From JAPOXR01 sp965214695 (GTDB taxonomy: Bacteria > Pseudomonadota > Alphaproteobacteria > Rhodobacterales > Rhodobacteraceae): a stretch of DNA of 64,000 nucleotides. Positions 54,647 to 62,931 of this stretch are shown one piece after another. The stretch is from assembly GCA_965214695.1 (NCBI GenBank), contig OZ243967.1, positions 372,001-436,000 on the forward strand. Direction: 5' to 3'. How positions within the stretch are numbered: the stretch's first letter is position 1; every line of letters starts with the position of its first letter. The position numbers were made by a program, and so were the translations under genes. The notes under the pieces are model-generated. The model saw only the letters and a list, made by a program, of their open reading frames with translations. It was not told the DNA's origin and searched no databases.

Positions 54647-55858
54647 ATGATATACAAGGCAAAAATCGAGAACTTCTGGTCAATCTTCGATCTACAGGAA
54701 ATTGATCTGCGCTCCAGGAGGTCCGTCGAGGACATTCTTGGCAGGCTATCGCCAATCCATCAGGGTTCGGGTTGGCGTTGTCCTGGCGTTGTGGCGTTGT
54801 ACGGGGCCAACGCTGCGGGAAAGTCGAATGTCTTGCGGGCCATTTGCTTTGGCGCCTGGTTTGTCACCCAGAGCTTTGCCCAACAGGTCAACCAGCCACT
54901 CCCATACCAGAAGTTCAATTCGGTAACGAAGGCTGCCGATCCGACGAGGTTGTCATTCACATTTTCAGGTCCAGTTGACTTTCTGGACACATCTGGCGGT
55001 GGGCTGCAATGTCCATACAGCTATGAGCTGGTGCTGTCTCCACGTCCATCGGAGGACTTCGTTATTCTGGAGAAGCTCAGCTATCAACCCAGAGGATCCG
55101 GTAAACCGACCACGATCATCGAGCGGCGCGAGGGCAGTGAACTGAGATTTGTCAGGGGATTGATGAATGCCAACCACGAACGAGCCCTGAAGGCCGTACT
55201 TCGTCAAAACGCAAGCGTATTTTGTACACTGGCAGCCCTGAATCACGAGGCCGCAAAGAACTTCGTGGGTCTGGTTTCCCAGATCACCAGCAACATCCTG
55301 TTCGATCGGTTTGAGAGTGACGACGGCCAGATAAGTCGTTGGTACGAGTCCAACCCTTCGGCGTTCAACCAACTCAAGGATATCGGAAAGCGCATTGACC
55401 TCGGGATCGAGAATATTGAATTCGACCATTCACCCGATATTCCCCAGTTGACTTTTCAACATGCTGGTCTTGACCTTCACGTCCCGTATCAGGCGGAAAG
55501 CCATGGAACCCGGCAGTTTGTGAAGTTGTTCCCGAATTTGCGATATGCGCTTGATTGCGGAGGCATCGCTGTCGTCGATGACATTGATTCGGCAATTCAT
55601 CCGCTTCTTCTCCCCGAAATCTGTCGCTGGTTTACGGATGGAGGGAGTAATCCGCATGGTGCCCAACTCTGGATGACCTGTCATTCGCCGAGCCTGATGA
55701 ATGAACTGACGAAGGAAGGCATACTCCTGTGCGAAAAGAACCCGCAGGGACGCACGTCAGTCTACGGTTTGGCTGATGTTGAAGGCGTTCGCCGCAACGA
55801 GAACTTCTACGGCAATTACATGAGCGGCGAGTATGGCGCCATACCGAGCATTGGATGA
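54647..55858 (+). CDS. AAA family ATPase of RloA/AbiLi type
   Basis: A 403-residue SMC/ABC-like ATPase. YKAKIENFWSIFDLQEIDL opens as in OLD/RecF-like ATPases, ALYGANAAGKSNVLRAI (residues 51-67) is Walker A, AESHGTRQF (284-291) the signature, GIAVVDDIDSAIHP (306-319) Walker B, and TCHSPSL the H-loop. The usual catalytic Glu after the Walker B Asp is Asp here (D311-D312). The stop overlaps the start of the RloB-type gene. In known RloA/RloB or AbiL pairs the ATPase is thought to sense phage and control a toxic partner. AT content is higher than in neighbours, suggesting transfer. Confidence 0.85.
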   Translation: MIYKAKIENFWSIFDLQEIDLRSRRSVEDILGRLSPIHQGSGWRCPGVVALYGANAAGKSNVLRAICFGAWFVTQSFAQQVNQPLPYQKFNSVTKAADPTRLSFTFSGPVDFLDTSGGGLQCPYSYELVLSPRPSEDFVILEKLSYQPRGSGKPTTIIERREGSELRFVRGLMNANHERALKAVLRQNASVFCTLAALNHEAAKNFVGLVSQITSNILFDRFESDDGQISRWYESNPSAFNQLKDIGKRIDLGIENIEFDHSPDIPQLTFQHAGLDLHVPYQAESHGTRQFVKLFPNLRYALDCGGIAVVDDIDSAIHPLLLPEICRWFTDGGSNPHGAQLWMTCHSPSLMNELTKEGILLCEKNPQGRTSVYGLADVEGVRRNENFYGNYMSGEYGAIPSIG

Positions 55859-56445
55859 TGACGCGTCACATCAGGAGACGCAGGGCGAAGCGGATATTCA
55901 TCGGTTGCGAAGGTCAGAGTGAACAGGGTTACGCGAAGCTTCTGCAGCAATTCTCCAGCGATGCCGGGGCAGCCATCACGATCGAAGCAAGAGTCTTGAC
56001 CGGCGCAGGCGATCCACTGGCTCTGGTCGAGCAGGCTCTGGCGCAGGTCAGGAATGGTGAGCGGCAGCCCGCACGGAAATACAGGAGACGATTCCTGATG
56101 TTCGACACGGACCGTCTTGGCCAGAAGCTTGATCGCGACCGGGAATTGAAGAAGTTGGCCAATGACAACGACCTTGATCTCGTCAGGCAGGATTTGTGTT
56201 TCGAATCAGTTTTGCTACGCCATTTCACAGGCCATGAGAATGACAGCCCGGCAACCAGTTCGGACGCACTCAGGAGATTACAAAAGAAATGGCCGAACTA
56301 CCGGAAAGGCATGGCTGCGATGGAGCTGTCAAAATGCATTGACCAGGCTTCTGTTCAGCGTGCAGCCAGACTTCCATTGAATTCTGACTTTCGCAAGCTG
56401 ATGGTTGCAATCGGGCTATTGAACATTCAGGGCCTCATACCCTGA
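55855..56445 (+). CDS. RloB-family protein (AbiLii-like)
   Basis: A 196-residue protein. FIGCEGQSEQGYAKLL near residue 15 and FLMFDTDR near residue 80 place an acidic Glu and a DxD pair as in Toprim-like folds, and LCFESVLLRHF near residue 115 is the characteristic RloB motif. The Pfam RloB family includes Lactococcus AbiLii, part of an abortive-infection system. The start overlaps the ATPase stop (ATGATGA), a tight two-gene unit. A nuclease-like effector role is plausible by analogy with OLD-type ATPase-Toprim proteins but is not demonstrated. Confidence 0.82.
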   Translation: MMTRHIRRRRAKRIFIGCEGQSEQGYAKLLQQFSSDAGAAITIEARVLTGAGDPLALVEQALAQVRNGERQPARKYRRRFLMFDTDRLGQKLDRDRELKKLANDNDLDLVRQDLCFESVLLRHFTGHENDSPATSSDALRRLQKKWPNYRKGMAAMELSKCIDQASVQRAARLPLNSDFRKLMVAIGLLNIQGLIP

Positions 56446-56696
56446 ACTTTACACCAGCCTGATTGACGACGTTCGGGCCAGGGATGCACCCATTGCCGCC
56501 AGCCGTTTTGGGATAGATTCCTCGTTGGCGATGGGTTCGGGCGTGCCAACTGACGCCGCTCGAAGCGCCCCATGCGCCGGTCGGTTCCTCTCGAAGACAA
56601 GCCTGACCGCGGCTATGGGCAGCTCCGACCGGAAGCGATCACTAGCGATGTCCCTGGCGCAGCCGGGCCGGGCCCGGCTGCGGGATTTCCTGAACT

Positions 56697-57506
56697 CTAG
56701 AGCAGGCTGCGGATTGGTTCTTGCGGCGTTGGATCGAATCCGATCAGGGGTTCGCAAATCGCGGCAAAGCTGCCGTCATCGACCATTTCCCAGTGCTTCT
56801 CATTGATGGCCTTGACAAGATTTGGCTTGCTCTTGTTGACCGGCCATCCGAGTTGGTAGGATTGCTCGATGTTCGGCATTCCACGCAGTGGAAGACTGGA
56901 TTTGGTGATCACATAGGCGGCAGATATGGAATCGAGGATAACGCCGTCGATATTGCGGTTCGCCACGTCCTGCATGCCCTCGACGTCAGCCTGGAAGACG
57001 GGCACCTCGCCATCCGGTCCAACAATGCGTTCCGCGACGGGTATGAAGATCGATGCCACGATTGCACCGACCCTCTTGCCCGTCAGGTCGGACGAACTGG
57101 TGTAGGGAGAATCCTCCCTGACAAACAGTCGCGAGCCCGATTCAACCCACCCGTCGCAGAAATAGACCTGCTCCTGGCGTTCGGCATTGATCCCCATTGC
57201 CGAGGCTGCAACATCGAACTTGTTCGCCAGGATTCCGACGAGAAGCGACTCCCATTTGGTAATGACGGGATTGTATTCGAGATCGAGGCGGCGGGCGATC
57301 TCGGCCATGGTCTTGCGGCCGATTCCATCATATTCGCCGTTCTCGTTTAGGAAACTGTAGGGCGGGAATGTCCCCTCCGCCGCGGCGGTCAGCACCCCCG
57401 GGGTGTTGAGTTCAAGCGCTTCCATCGCACCGGAGCGCGATGCCAAGATCATGGGTGCCGCGAGGCCGGCAGCCGTCCCGGCAAGGACTTTGCGTCTGGT
57501 AATCAT
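56697..57506 (-). CDS. Amino-acid-type ABC transporter substrate-binding protein
   Basis: A 269-residue family 3 solute-binding protein. The N-terminus MITRRKVLAGTAAGLAAP has a twin-Arg-like start typical of Tat export. AAAEGTFPPYSFLNENGEYDGIGRKTMAEIARRL, KWESLLVGILANKFDVAASAMGI and ERQEQVYFCDGW are family landmarks. It is upstream of a permease and a GlnQ-type ATPase on the same strand. Ligand class is polar amino acids or related amines such as opines or ectoine. The 251 bases after it hold nothing recognisable. Confidence 0.9.
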   Translation of the reverse strand: MITRRKVLAGTAAGLAAPMILASRSGAMEALELNTPGVLTAAAEGTFPPYSFLNENGEYDGIGRKTMAEIARRLDLEYNPVITKWESLLVGILANKFDVAASAMGINAERQEQVYFCDGWVESGSRLFVREDSPYTSSSDLTGKRVGAIVASIFIPVAERIVGPDGEVPVFQADVEGMQDVANRNIDGVILDSISAAYVITKSSLPLRGMPNIEQSYQLGWPVNKSKPNLVKAINEKHWEMVDDGSFAAICEPLIGFDPTPQEPIRSLL

Positions 57507-57531
57507 GATGGTCTCCTTTCTTGCTGGATTG

Positions 57532-58200
57532 TCAGAGGTACAGCGCGTACCGGCGCTCGTACCACTTTGCGAACTGGGTCAAGACGGTCGTAATCACGAG
57601 GTAGAGTACCGACACGATGATATAGAATTCGAATGGTCGAAACGTGGAGGCAATGACCGCCTGGGTATACAAGGTCAACTCCATGATCGTGATCGTTGAA
57701 AGAAGGGACGTGTTCTTCAGCGTGTTGATGGCCTCGTTGGTGAGAGCCGGGACAACAATCCGTATCATCTGGGGAAAGACGACCCGGCGAAAAGTCAGCG
57801 AGTTGCCCATTCCCAATGCCTGGGCCGATTCGGGCTGACCCTTTGGTATTGCCAGGAGGCCCGAACGGAATATTTCCGCCACATAAGCGCCACTGCCGAC
57901 TCCAAGAGCGAGTGCGCCCGCAACGAACGGGTCGAGGTTGAGGCCAACCTGCGGAAGTCCGAAATAGACGAGAAATACCTGGACAAGCTGCGGCGTTCCC
58001 CGAATGAACCAGATGTAGAATTCCGCGGGGTATCGCAAGGCCCGATACCGCGACTGTTTTGCCAGTACGCCGAACAGACCACATACCCAACTGATGACGA
58101 TTGTGACCGCGGCCACTTCGACGGCGATCAGAAACGCCTTGGCATAGCCAGGCATGTATGCGGCAAAGCCCAGGAGATACTCCAGTGTCGTTTCGGTCAT
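57532..58200 (-). CDS. Polar amino acid ABC transporter permease
   Basis: A 222-residue HisMQ-type permease. YLLGFAAYMPGYAKAFLIAVE opens the first helix, FYIWFIRGTPQLVQVFLVYFGLP is the family signature, and SAQALGMGNSLTFRRVVFPQMIRIVVPALTNE is the EAA loop. Only one permease gene is present, so it probably forms a homodimer. The 5' end overlaps the ATPase gene by four bases, giving the order ATPase, permease, binding protein in transcription. Confidence 0.92.
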   Translation of the reverse strand: MTETTLEYLLGFAAYMPGYAKAFLIAVEVAAVTIVISWVCGLFGVLAKQSRYRALRYPAEFYIWFIRGTPQLVQVFLVYFGLPQVGLNLDPFVAGALALGVGSGAYVAEIFRSGLLAIPKGQPESAQALGMGNSLTFRRVVFPQMIRIVVPALTNEAINTLKNTSLLSTITIMELTLYTQAVIASTFRPFEFYIIVSVLYLVITTVLTQFAKWYERRYALYL

Positions 58201-59006
58201 GCGGCATCGATTCTCTGAATGTGGTCATCGCGGAGTATCCTGCCGAGAAACTGCCGGGTCGCCGGCTGTCTTGGCGCGGCAAAGAATTCCTGTGCCGGAC
58301 CCGCCTCTTCAAACCTGCCTTCGTGAACAAAGATCACTCGATGGCTGACATGTCTCGCGAAACCCATCTCGTGGGTGACGACGAGCATCGTCATGTCCTT
58401 TCGTGCCAGTTCCGACATGAGGTCGAGGACCTCTCCGACGAGTTCGGGGTCGAGGGCTGATGTCACCTCATCGAACAGCATGATCCTGGGTCGCATGGCC
58501 AGTGCCCGGACGATGGCGACCCGTTGCTGCTGTCCGCCCGAGAGTCGGGCCGGAAATTCGTTACGCTTGTCGGAAAGGCCAATACTCTCCAGGAGCGATT
58601 CCGCTTCGTCCACGGCCTCTGGACGGGACATCCCTTTGACGAAAATGGGGGCTTCCGTCACGTTTTCGAGCACGGTCCTGTGCGGCCACAAATTGTAATT
58701 CTGGAATACCATGCCGATCGCGGCCCGGAGTTCCGCCAGTTCCCGGGCGCTGGCGCGGTCTTGCGTCAGACGCAGATAGTCGATCTCCCGTCCGCCGAAG
58801 AACATGCGTCCGCTTGTCGGAATCTCGAGAACGTTGATGCAGCGAAGGAGCGTGCTCTTTCCGGACCCGCTGGCGCCAATGATTGCAATCACTTCACCCT
58901 TGCCGACCGAGAGCGAAACGCCTTTCAGCACCTCGTGTTCACCAAACGATTTGTGCAAATGCTCGATTCGAAGCAGCGCTTCATCACCTGGTGGACCGGA
59001 TTTCAT
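58197..59006 (-). CDS. Polar amino acid ABC transporter ATP-binding protein (GlnQ type)
   Basis: A 269-residue ATPase. GASGSGKSTLLRCIN is Walker A, FQNYNLWPHRTVLENVTEAPIFV the Q-loop region, LSGGQQQRVAIVRALAM the signature, IMLFDEVTSALDPELVGEVL Walker B, and VTHEMGFARHVS the H-loop. The FDEVTSALDPE form is typical of the GlnQ/HisP branch. It is the first gene of the importer operon, divergent from an M24-family gene. Confidence 0.93.
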   Translation of the reverse strand: MKSGPPGDEALLRIEHLHKSFGEHEVLKGVSLSVGKGEVIAIIGASGSGKSTLLRCINVLEIPTSGRMFFGGREIDYLRLTQDRASARELAELRAAIGMVFQNYNLWPHRTVLENVTEAPIFVKGMSRPEAVDEAESLLESIGLSDKRNEFPARLSGGQQQRVAIVRALAMRPRIMLFDEVTSALDPELVGEVLDLMSELARKDMTMLVVTHEMGFARHVSHRVIFVHEGRFEEAGPAQEFFAAPRQPATRQFLGRILRDDHIQRIDAA

Positions 59007-59062
59007 GGTCGTCTTTCAAGCCGGCGAATTCAGAATCGTCATCGGCGCAGCCAGACCAAATG

Positions 59063-59103
59063 TTGACGATACAGCCCGAATGTTAATATACGTGAGATAT
59101 ATT
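59063..59103 (+). promoter_or_regulatory. Promoter and inverted repeat upstream of the M24-family gene
   Basis: TTGACG at 59063 is followed after 18 bases by TATACG at 59087. AATATA (59085-59090) and TATATT (59098-59103) form a small inverted repeat over the -10 region. It lies in the divergent gap between the ABC operon and the M24-type gene. Confidence 0.4.
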
Positions 59104-59157
59104 TGCAATCCGGGAAGTGTTCGGCCGCATGCAGATTGCATGATCGCAGGAGTGGAA

Positions 59158-60348
59158 ATGCGCAGTTACTTCCCCTTGGAAGAATACCAGGAACGGTGGG
59201 CAAGAGCCGAAAAGGAAATGATCCGCCGTGGATTTTCCGGGGCCGTGATCTGGGGGAAGACGGCTGCATCCTTCGCGCGGGCCGGCGACGTGTTGTACCT
59301 GGTCAATTATTTTTCCAGCAAGGTCGGCCAGCCCTTCGACGTGTCCAATCACCGGGCGCGGGACTATTGCGCGGTCGTGCTCCGCCCTGGCCAGGTGCCG
59401 GAGGTTTTCGCCGATGTCCCGGGGTTTCACCGTGATCACATCCCGACTGACCGGATCCAGTATTTTCCGGACACCGTGACCGCGGTTGCCCGCAGCCTCG
59501 GAAACAATCCGATACGCGGCAAGGTGGCATTTGTCGGCAGCGACTTTTTCGCAATCAAATACTGGGATGCCTTCATGTCGGCAACGGCCGAAATCGACTG
59601 GGAAATCTGCGACGAATTGATTCTTGATCTGCGCCGCAGAAAGTCTTTGCGGGAACAGGAATGTTGCCGTGAAGCAGGGTCGATTGCGGCAGCGGCGATG
59701 GAAAGGCTGATGGCGTCGCTCGTTGCCGGAAAGACCGAGCGTGACGCCGCGTCAGAAGCCGCCAGGGAGATCATCTGTGGCGGCGGTGTGGTGGAGCGGA
59801 TCGACTGTACATTCGGAGACAAGATTGGCTTGACCTGCCGGGAGCCGCTCACCGGCCACGGCGCGTCTGCCCCGGAGCAGGGCGACATGGTGAAGGGCTG
59901 GCTTATCGGACCGATGTTCCAGGGATACTACATGGACCCGGGAAGAACCGCGGTCGCAGGTGGCAATCCTGACCCAGATCAACGGCGTCTTATCGAGGGA
60001 TGTGCAGGAATTGTCACGAAAATGGCCGAGACCACCCGGGCCGGAGTTACCTTCAAGGCAGTCGCGGATATCGGCGACAGGCTCGTGCGCGAGTTTGGAG
60101 GCTCCGCTGACCCGATGGCCGGCAAACACCCGTTCTTCGGCCATCCGAATGGACTGTATTTCGAGGGTCCGCCATATATCAGCAATGTTGTCGATCACAT
60201 GGATGCGCGGTTTCATGTGGGCGATGTTATTGGCCTGGAGGCATTCCTGAATCTCGAGGGTGTTGGTGCCGCCGGGTTCGAACAGAATTACATCGTTCAT
60301 GAAGAGGGTGTCGAACTCATCACGCCCGCACCAGATTTCTTCCATTGA
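59158..60348 (+). CDS. M24 (creatinase/aminopeptidase P-like) family protein with altered metal site
   Basis: A 396-residue pita-bread-fold protein. The N-terminal domain opens MRSYFPLEEYQERWARAEKE. In the C-terminal catalytic domain the usual first metal Asp (GDxxxxDxG) is replaced by GDMVKGWLIGP, while MDPGRTAV (second Asp), FFGHPNGL (His), GLEAF and GFEQNYIVHEEGVEL (Glu) remain. This resembles creatinase-like members that work without the full di-metal site. AGGAGTGGA precedes the ATG. Divergence from an amine-type ABC importer suggests hydrolysis of an imported N-substituted compound; the substrate is unknown. Confidence 0.82.
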   Translation: MRSYFPLEEYQERWARAEKEMIRRGFSGAVIWGKTAASFARAGDVLYLVNYFSSKVGQPFDVSNHRARDYCAVVLRPGQVPEVFADVPGFHRDHIPTDRIQYFPDTVTAVARSLGNNPIRGKVAFVGSDFFAIKYWDAFMSATAEIDWEICDELILDLRRRKSLREQECCREAGSIAAAAMERLMASLVAGKTERDAASEAAREIICGGGVVERIDCTFGDKIGLTCREPLTGHGASAPEQGDMVKGWLIGPMFQGYYMDPGRTAVAGGNPDPDQRRLIEGCAGIVTKMAETTRAGVTFKAVADIGDRLVREFGGSADPMAGKHPFFGHPNGLYFEGPPYISNVVDHMDARFHVGDVIGLEAFLNLEGVGAAGFEQNYIVHEEGVELITPAPDFFH

Positions 60349-60531
60349 CGCGCCGCGGCCGGCTCGGCCGTCGTCAATGAACCTCCTGTCGCCTCCTGCA
60401 CAATTATCATCCAGGCTGCTGCCGACTCATCGTCATTGGCGTTCTGCCATGACGCCCCCTCCATTGTTTGCCGAACAAAGGAATGCGGGACCACAATTCA
60501 GGCGGCAGACAATTTATATCCAACCTGCTTT

Positions 60532-60653
60532 CGATAATGAATGGAACAGCATTCATTATCGTTTCAAATGTTCTGAAACGATCCATTGACGGGAAAGATT
60601 TCATCTTGTAGTTCAATAACTTGATCATCGCGTTCTATTGAACAATCGTTTCA
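60532..60653. repeat. Overlapping perfect inverted repeats and a repeated 9-mer upstream of the Fic gene
   Basis: A 12-base inverted repeat (CGATAATGAATG / CATTCATTATCG, loop GAACAG) spans 60532-60561. It overlaps a 9-base inverted repeat (ATCGTTTCA / TGAAACGAT, loop AATGTTC) at 60558-60582. The same 9-mer recurs at 60645-60653, ending at the A of the fic ATG. A further wide repeat, TTCAATA/TATTGAA, spans 60612-60642. The 304-base gap before the gene holds nothing else recognisable. Confidence 0.75.
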
Positions 60654-61954
60654 TGCTCCTTCCTGACCAGGACATTCTCGACTACCTTGCCGATCATCCC
60701 GGCGCCCGTCGGGCCGACATTCGCCGGCAAGTGGCGTCGGATGTCAGTAATACAACCGTCTGGCGCTCGCTCAAGCGGCTTGTAGATGAAGGCAGGCTTG
60801 AGGTCTCGGGCAAGGCCCGTGCCACGGGCTACAGTCTTGCCGGCCCTGCCGTGGTCCGAGCTCATCTCAAGACGACGTACAACCGCCGCAGGCCCGCCAC
60901 CTACAACAGGGAAGTTCTCGACCGCTACATTCCCGGCAAGACGTTTTATCTTGGCACGGCGGACCGTCAGCGGCTGAAAGATGCTGGTCGGCCGGCAATT
61001 CCGTCGCTTCCCGCCGGAACGCGTGCGCGCCGGATTCTCGAACGACTTCTCGTGGATCTTTCCTGGGCATCGTCGCGCATGGAAGGCAACACCTATGACA
61101 TCCTGGAGACTGAGCAGCTGGTTCGTTTCGGCCGGGAGGCTGCCGGCAAGGACCGCAAGGAAGCGGTCATGATCCTCAATCACAAGGAAGCAATCCAGTA
61201 TGTCGTCGACAATTTGGACGCAGTGACCATAAGCCAGCCGGACCTTTGCAATATTCATGCTTTGCTTGCCGAGGGTCTGCTTTACGACCCTGGCATGGCG
61301 GGGCGGCTGCGGCGCATGCCCGTCGACATTACCCATTCCAGTTACAGGCCGCTCGGCGACCGGTTCGAGATCGAGGAGGAATTCCGAATTCTGGTCGAGA
61401 AGGCGGCCGCCGTGACCGATCCGATCGAACAATCCTTCTTCCTGCTTGTCCAGATTCCCTACCTGCAGGCCTTTGTCGACATCAACAAGCGAACCTCGCG
61501 CATCGCTTCCAACATCCCTTTGCTCAAGGCCGGCCTGGCACCCATGTCGTTCGTCACCATGAACGATCGTGACTACATCGACGGCCTGCTAGGCATCTAT
61601 GAGATCAACAATGTCTCGCTGCTTCGGGAAGCCTATATCGATGCCTACATCGCCTCCGCCGAGAACTACCGCTCGCTACGGGCCGAGGTGGAGATCCCCG
61701 AGAAGGCGGCGCTCGTTTACCGGGATTTTGTCCGGGAGGCCGTGCGCCGCAGCGTGCTGGACTGGAAGGCCTGTCGGCCGGACCGCATCATGGCCATGGC
61801 CGCCGAGGCTGGTATCCCGGAGGAGGACCGACCACAATTGGTCAGTTATGTTGGCCAGGAGTATCAGGGCCTGCACGAGGGCAATGCCATACGCTACCGG
61901 CTACGGCCCGAGGAGCTGGAAGGCATTCACCGGCAACAGGTGAGGCAAGGCTGA
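60653..61954 (+). CDS. Fic-domain protein with N-terminal winged helix and degenerate active-site motif
   Basis: A 433-residue protein. A winged-helix domain (DILDYLADHPGARRADIRRQ, SNTTVWRSLKRLVDEGRLE) covers about residues 5-65. A Fic fold follows at about 125-330. SSRMEGN at about 140-146 matches the inhibitory (S/T)xxxE(G/N) helix of self-inhibited Fic enzymes. The catalytic HxFxDGNGRxxR motif reads QAFVDINKRTSR (about 272-283): the His is Gln and both Gly are replaced. AMP transfer by the usual mechanism is therefore doubtful. The ATG at 60653 was preferred to a TTG at 60638. It may act as a DNA-binding regulator. Confidence 0.85.
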   Translation: MLLPDQDILDYLADHPGARRADIRRQVASDVSNTTVWRSLKRLVDEGRLEVSGKARATGYSLAGPAVVRAHLKTTYNRRRPATYNREVLDRYIPGKTFYLGTADRQRLKDAGRPAIPSLPAGTRARRILERLLVDLSWASSRMEGNTYDILETEQLVRFGREAAGKDRKEAVMILNHKEAIQYVVDNLDAVTISQPDLCNIHALLAEGLLYDPGMAGRLRRMPVDITHSSYRPLGDRFEIEEEFRILVEKAAAVTDPIEQSFFLLVQIPYLQAFVDINKRTSRIASNIPLLKAGLAPMSFVTMNDRDYIDGLLGIYEINNVSLLREAYIDAYIASAENYRSLRAEVEIPEKAALVYRDFVREAVRRSVLDWKACRPDRIMAMAAEAGIPEEDRPQLVSYVGQEYQGLHEGNAIRYRLRPEELEGIHRQQVRQG

Positions 61955-62328
61955 TCCTGCCGTCTTGATACATCGCGCCTCCACGGTCTCGAGTTCCAGC
62001 CATCGAGCCAGATCCGGGCGACATCGATCAGGATTCGCGGTGCACGACATCTGCGACCTCGACTACGGCGAAATCCTGCTCCGCCGAGAGCGTCGACGAA
62101 CTCTGCGCCGAAGCCCCGACCTCAACGTCCTCACCTCGGGCCTCCTCAAGGAATGGCCCTGCGACGGGGTCGGCCCCGATCGACGCCGCAACGAATGTAC
62201 TCCGACATCCCCATGTATCTAGGACTGCCTGCTCAATTGCCTTTCGACGCGGTTCGACCCAAAATGTCCCTAAACGTCCAGAGTAACAATTGTATCAAAC
62301 CTCTCCGCCCTACAGCAAAGGCAAACCA

Positions 62329-62520
62329 ATGAAAGGTGTTTTTGAGACCCGCCCCTTCACCGATTACGACGACGACATCAGCCGTCGCTACCACTTCCCA
62401 AATCGGTATCTTTCTGAAGCCGAATGTACAAAAACGGATTGGATCGTCTATCGAGAGCCGCGCCGCGGTGGCGGTCGCCAAGCATATGTCGCCGTTGCGC
62501 GAGTCGCTCGCATTCGCGGA
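62329..62520 (+). pseudogene. N-terminal fragment of an HNH-endonuclease-like protein
   Basis: About 64 codons encode MKGVFETRPFTDYDDDISRR, then RYHFPNRYL and DWIVYREPRRGGGRQAYVAVARV, which I recognise as the conserved opening of a family of HNH endonucleases. The sequence then becomes low-complexity Arg/Gly/Ala and stops without any HNH catalytic motif, so the gene is truncated. Recognition is from memory of the family. Confidence 0.5.
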
Positions 62521-62524
62521 CGCG

Positions 62525-62671
62525 GCGGCGCTGCCGTGGCGGCGGCCTGATCCGCCCCGCCGCCTCCAGCTCACGCAGTGTCGCCCTGCAGCTCGATTCG
62601 CGCGGATTGCTGACGGGGTCGACAAGACCGAGTCGTGCGCAGACCTCGCGCGCCAATGCCGTCCTGCCCGG
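62525..62671 (-). pseudogene. Fragment resembling the N-terminal domain of DUF4338/Druantia DruA-like proteins
   Basis: About 49 codons on the minus strand read GRTALAREVCARLGLVDP, then SSCRATLRELEAAGRIRPPP. This matches the helix-turn-helix-like leader shared by DUF4338 (DruA) proteins and some transposases. Nothing downstream continues the protein, and the fragment abuts the HNH remnant head to head, so both appear to be relics of rearrangement. Confidence 0.4.
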
Positions 62672-62841
62672 AAAGCCACCCGGGTGGCGGCAGGGCCGTA
62701 AGTACTGCCTGGCCGAGGTCGGCAAGCAGGGCGCGGCAAATCGATGTGTTCGCGGTCATGATCGCCGAATAGCCGAATGATTCGATCGAGTTCGGATCTC
62801 GATTGATCAATGGGCGGTGCACACGGGCGGGGACCACATAT

Positions 62842-62931
62842 TGGCGGAGGAGGTGGGATTCGAACCCACGGTGGAGTTGCCCCCACTCCGGTTTTCAAGA
62901 CCGGCACATTCGACCACTCTGTCACTCCTCC
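62842..62931 (-). tRNA. tRNA-Ser (anticodon TGA)
   Basis: On the minus strand GGAGGAG pairs with CTCCTCC, followed by G and encoded CCA. The anticodon stem CCGGT/ACCGG encloses CTTGAAA with anticodon TGA (62895-62897 on the plus strand). A long variable arm (GTGGGGGCAAC region) and GGTTCGAATCC T-arm fit tRNA-Ser. The 3' end faces the degraded region. Confidence 0.96.

Larger units (their letters stand above)
61955..62841. other. 887-base degraded region 3' of tRNA-Ser
   Basis: Between the fic stop and the tRNA-Ser 3' end no intact gene is seen. Two fragments of mobile- or defence-associated proteins are recognisable and listed separately; the remainder (61955-62328 and 62672-62841) shows nothing I can name. 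The region sits where integrative elements usually insert. Confidence 0.55.

Noticed and set aside
62233..62925. 230-codon minus-strand frame starting MTEWSNVPVLKTG
   Set aside because: Its first part is a read-through of the tRNA-Ser gene, a well-known false ORF; the rest has no family motif apart from overlapping fragments.
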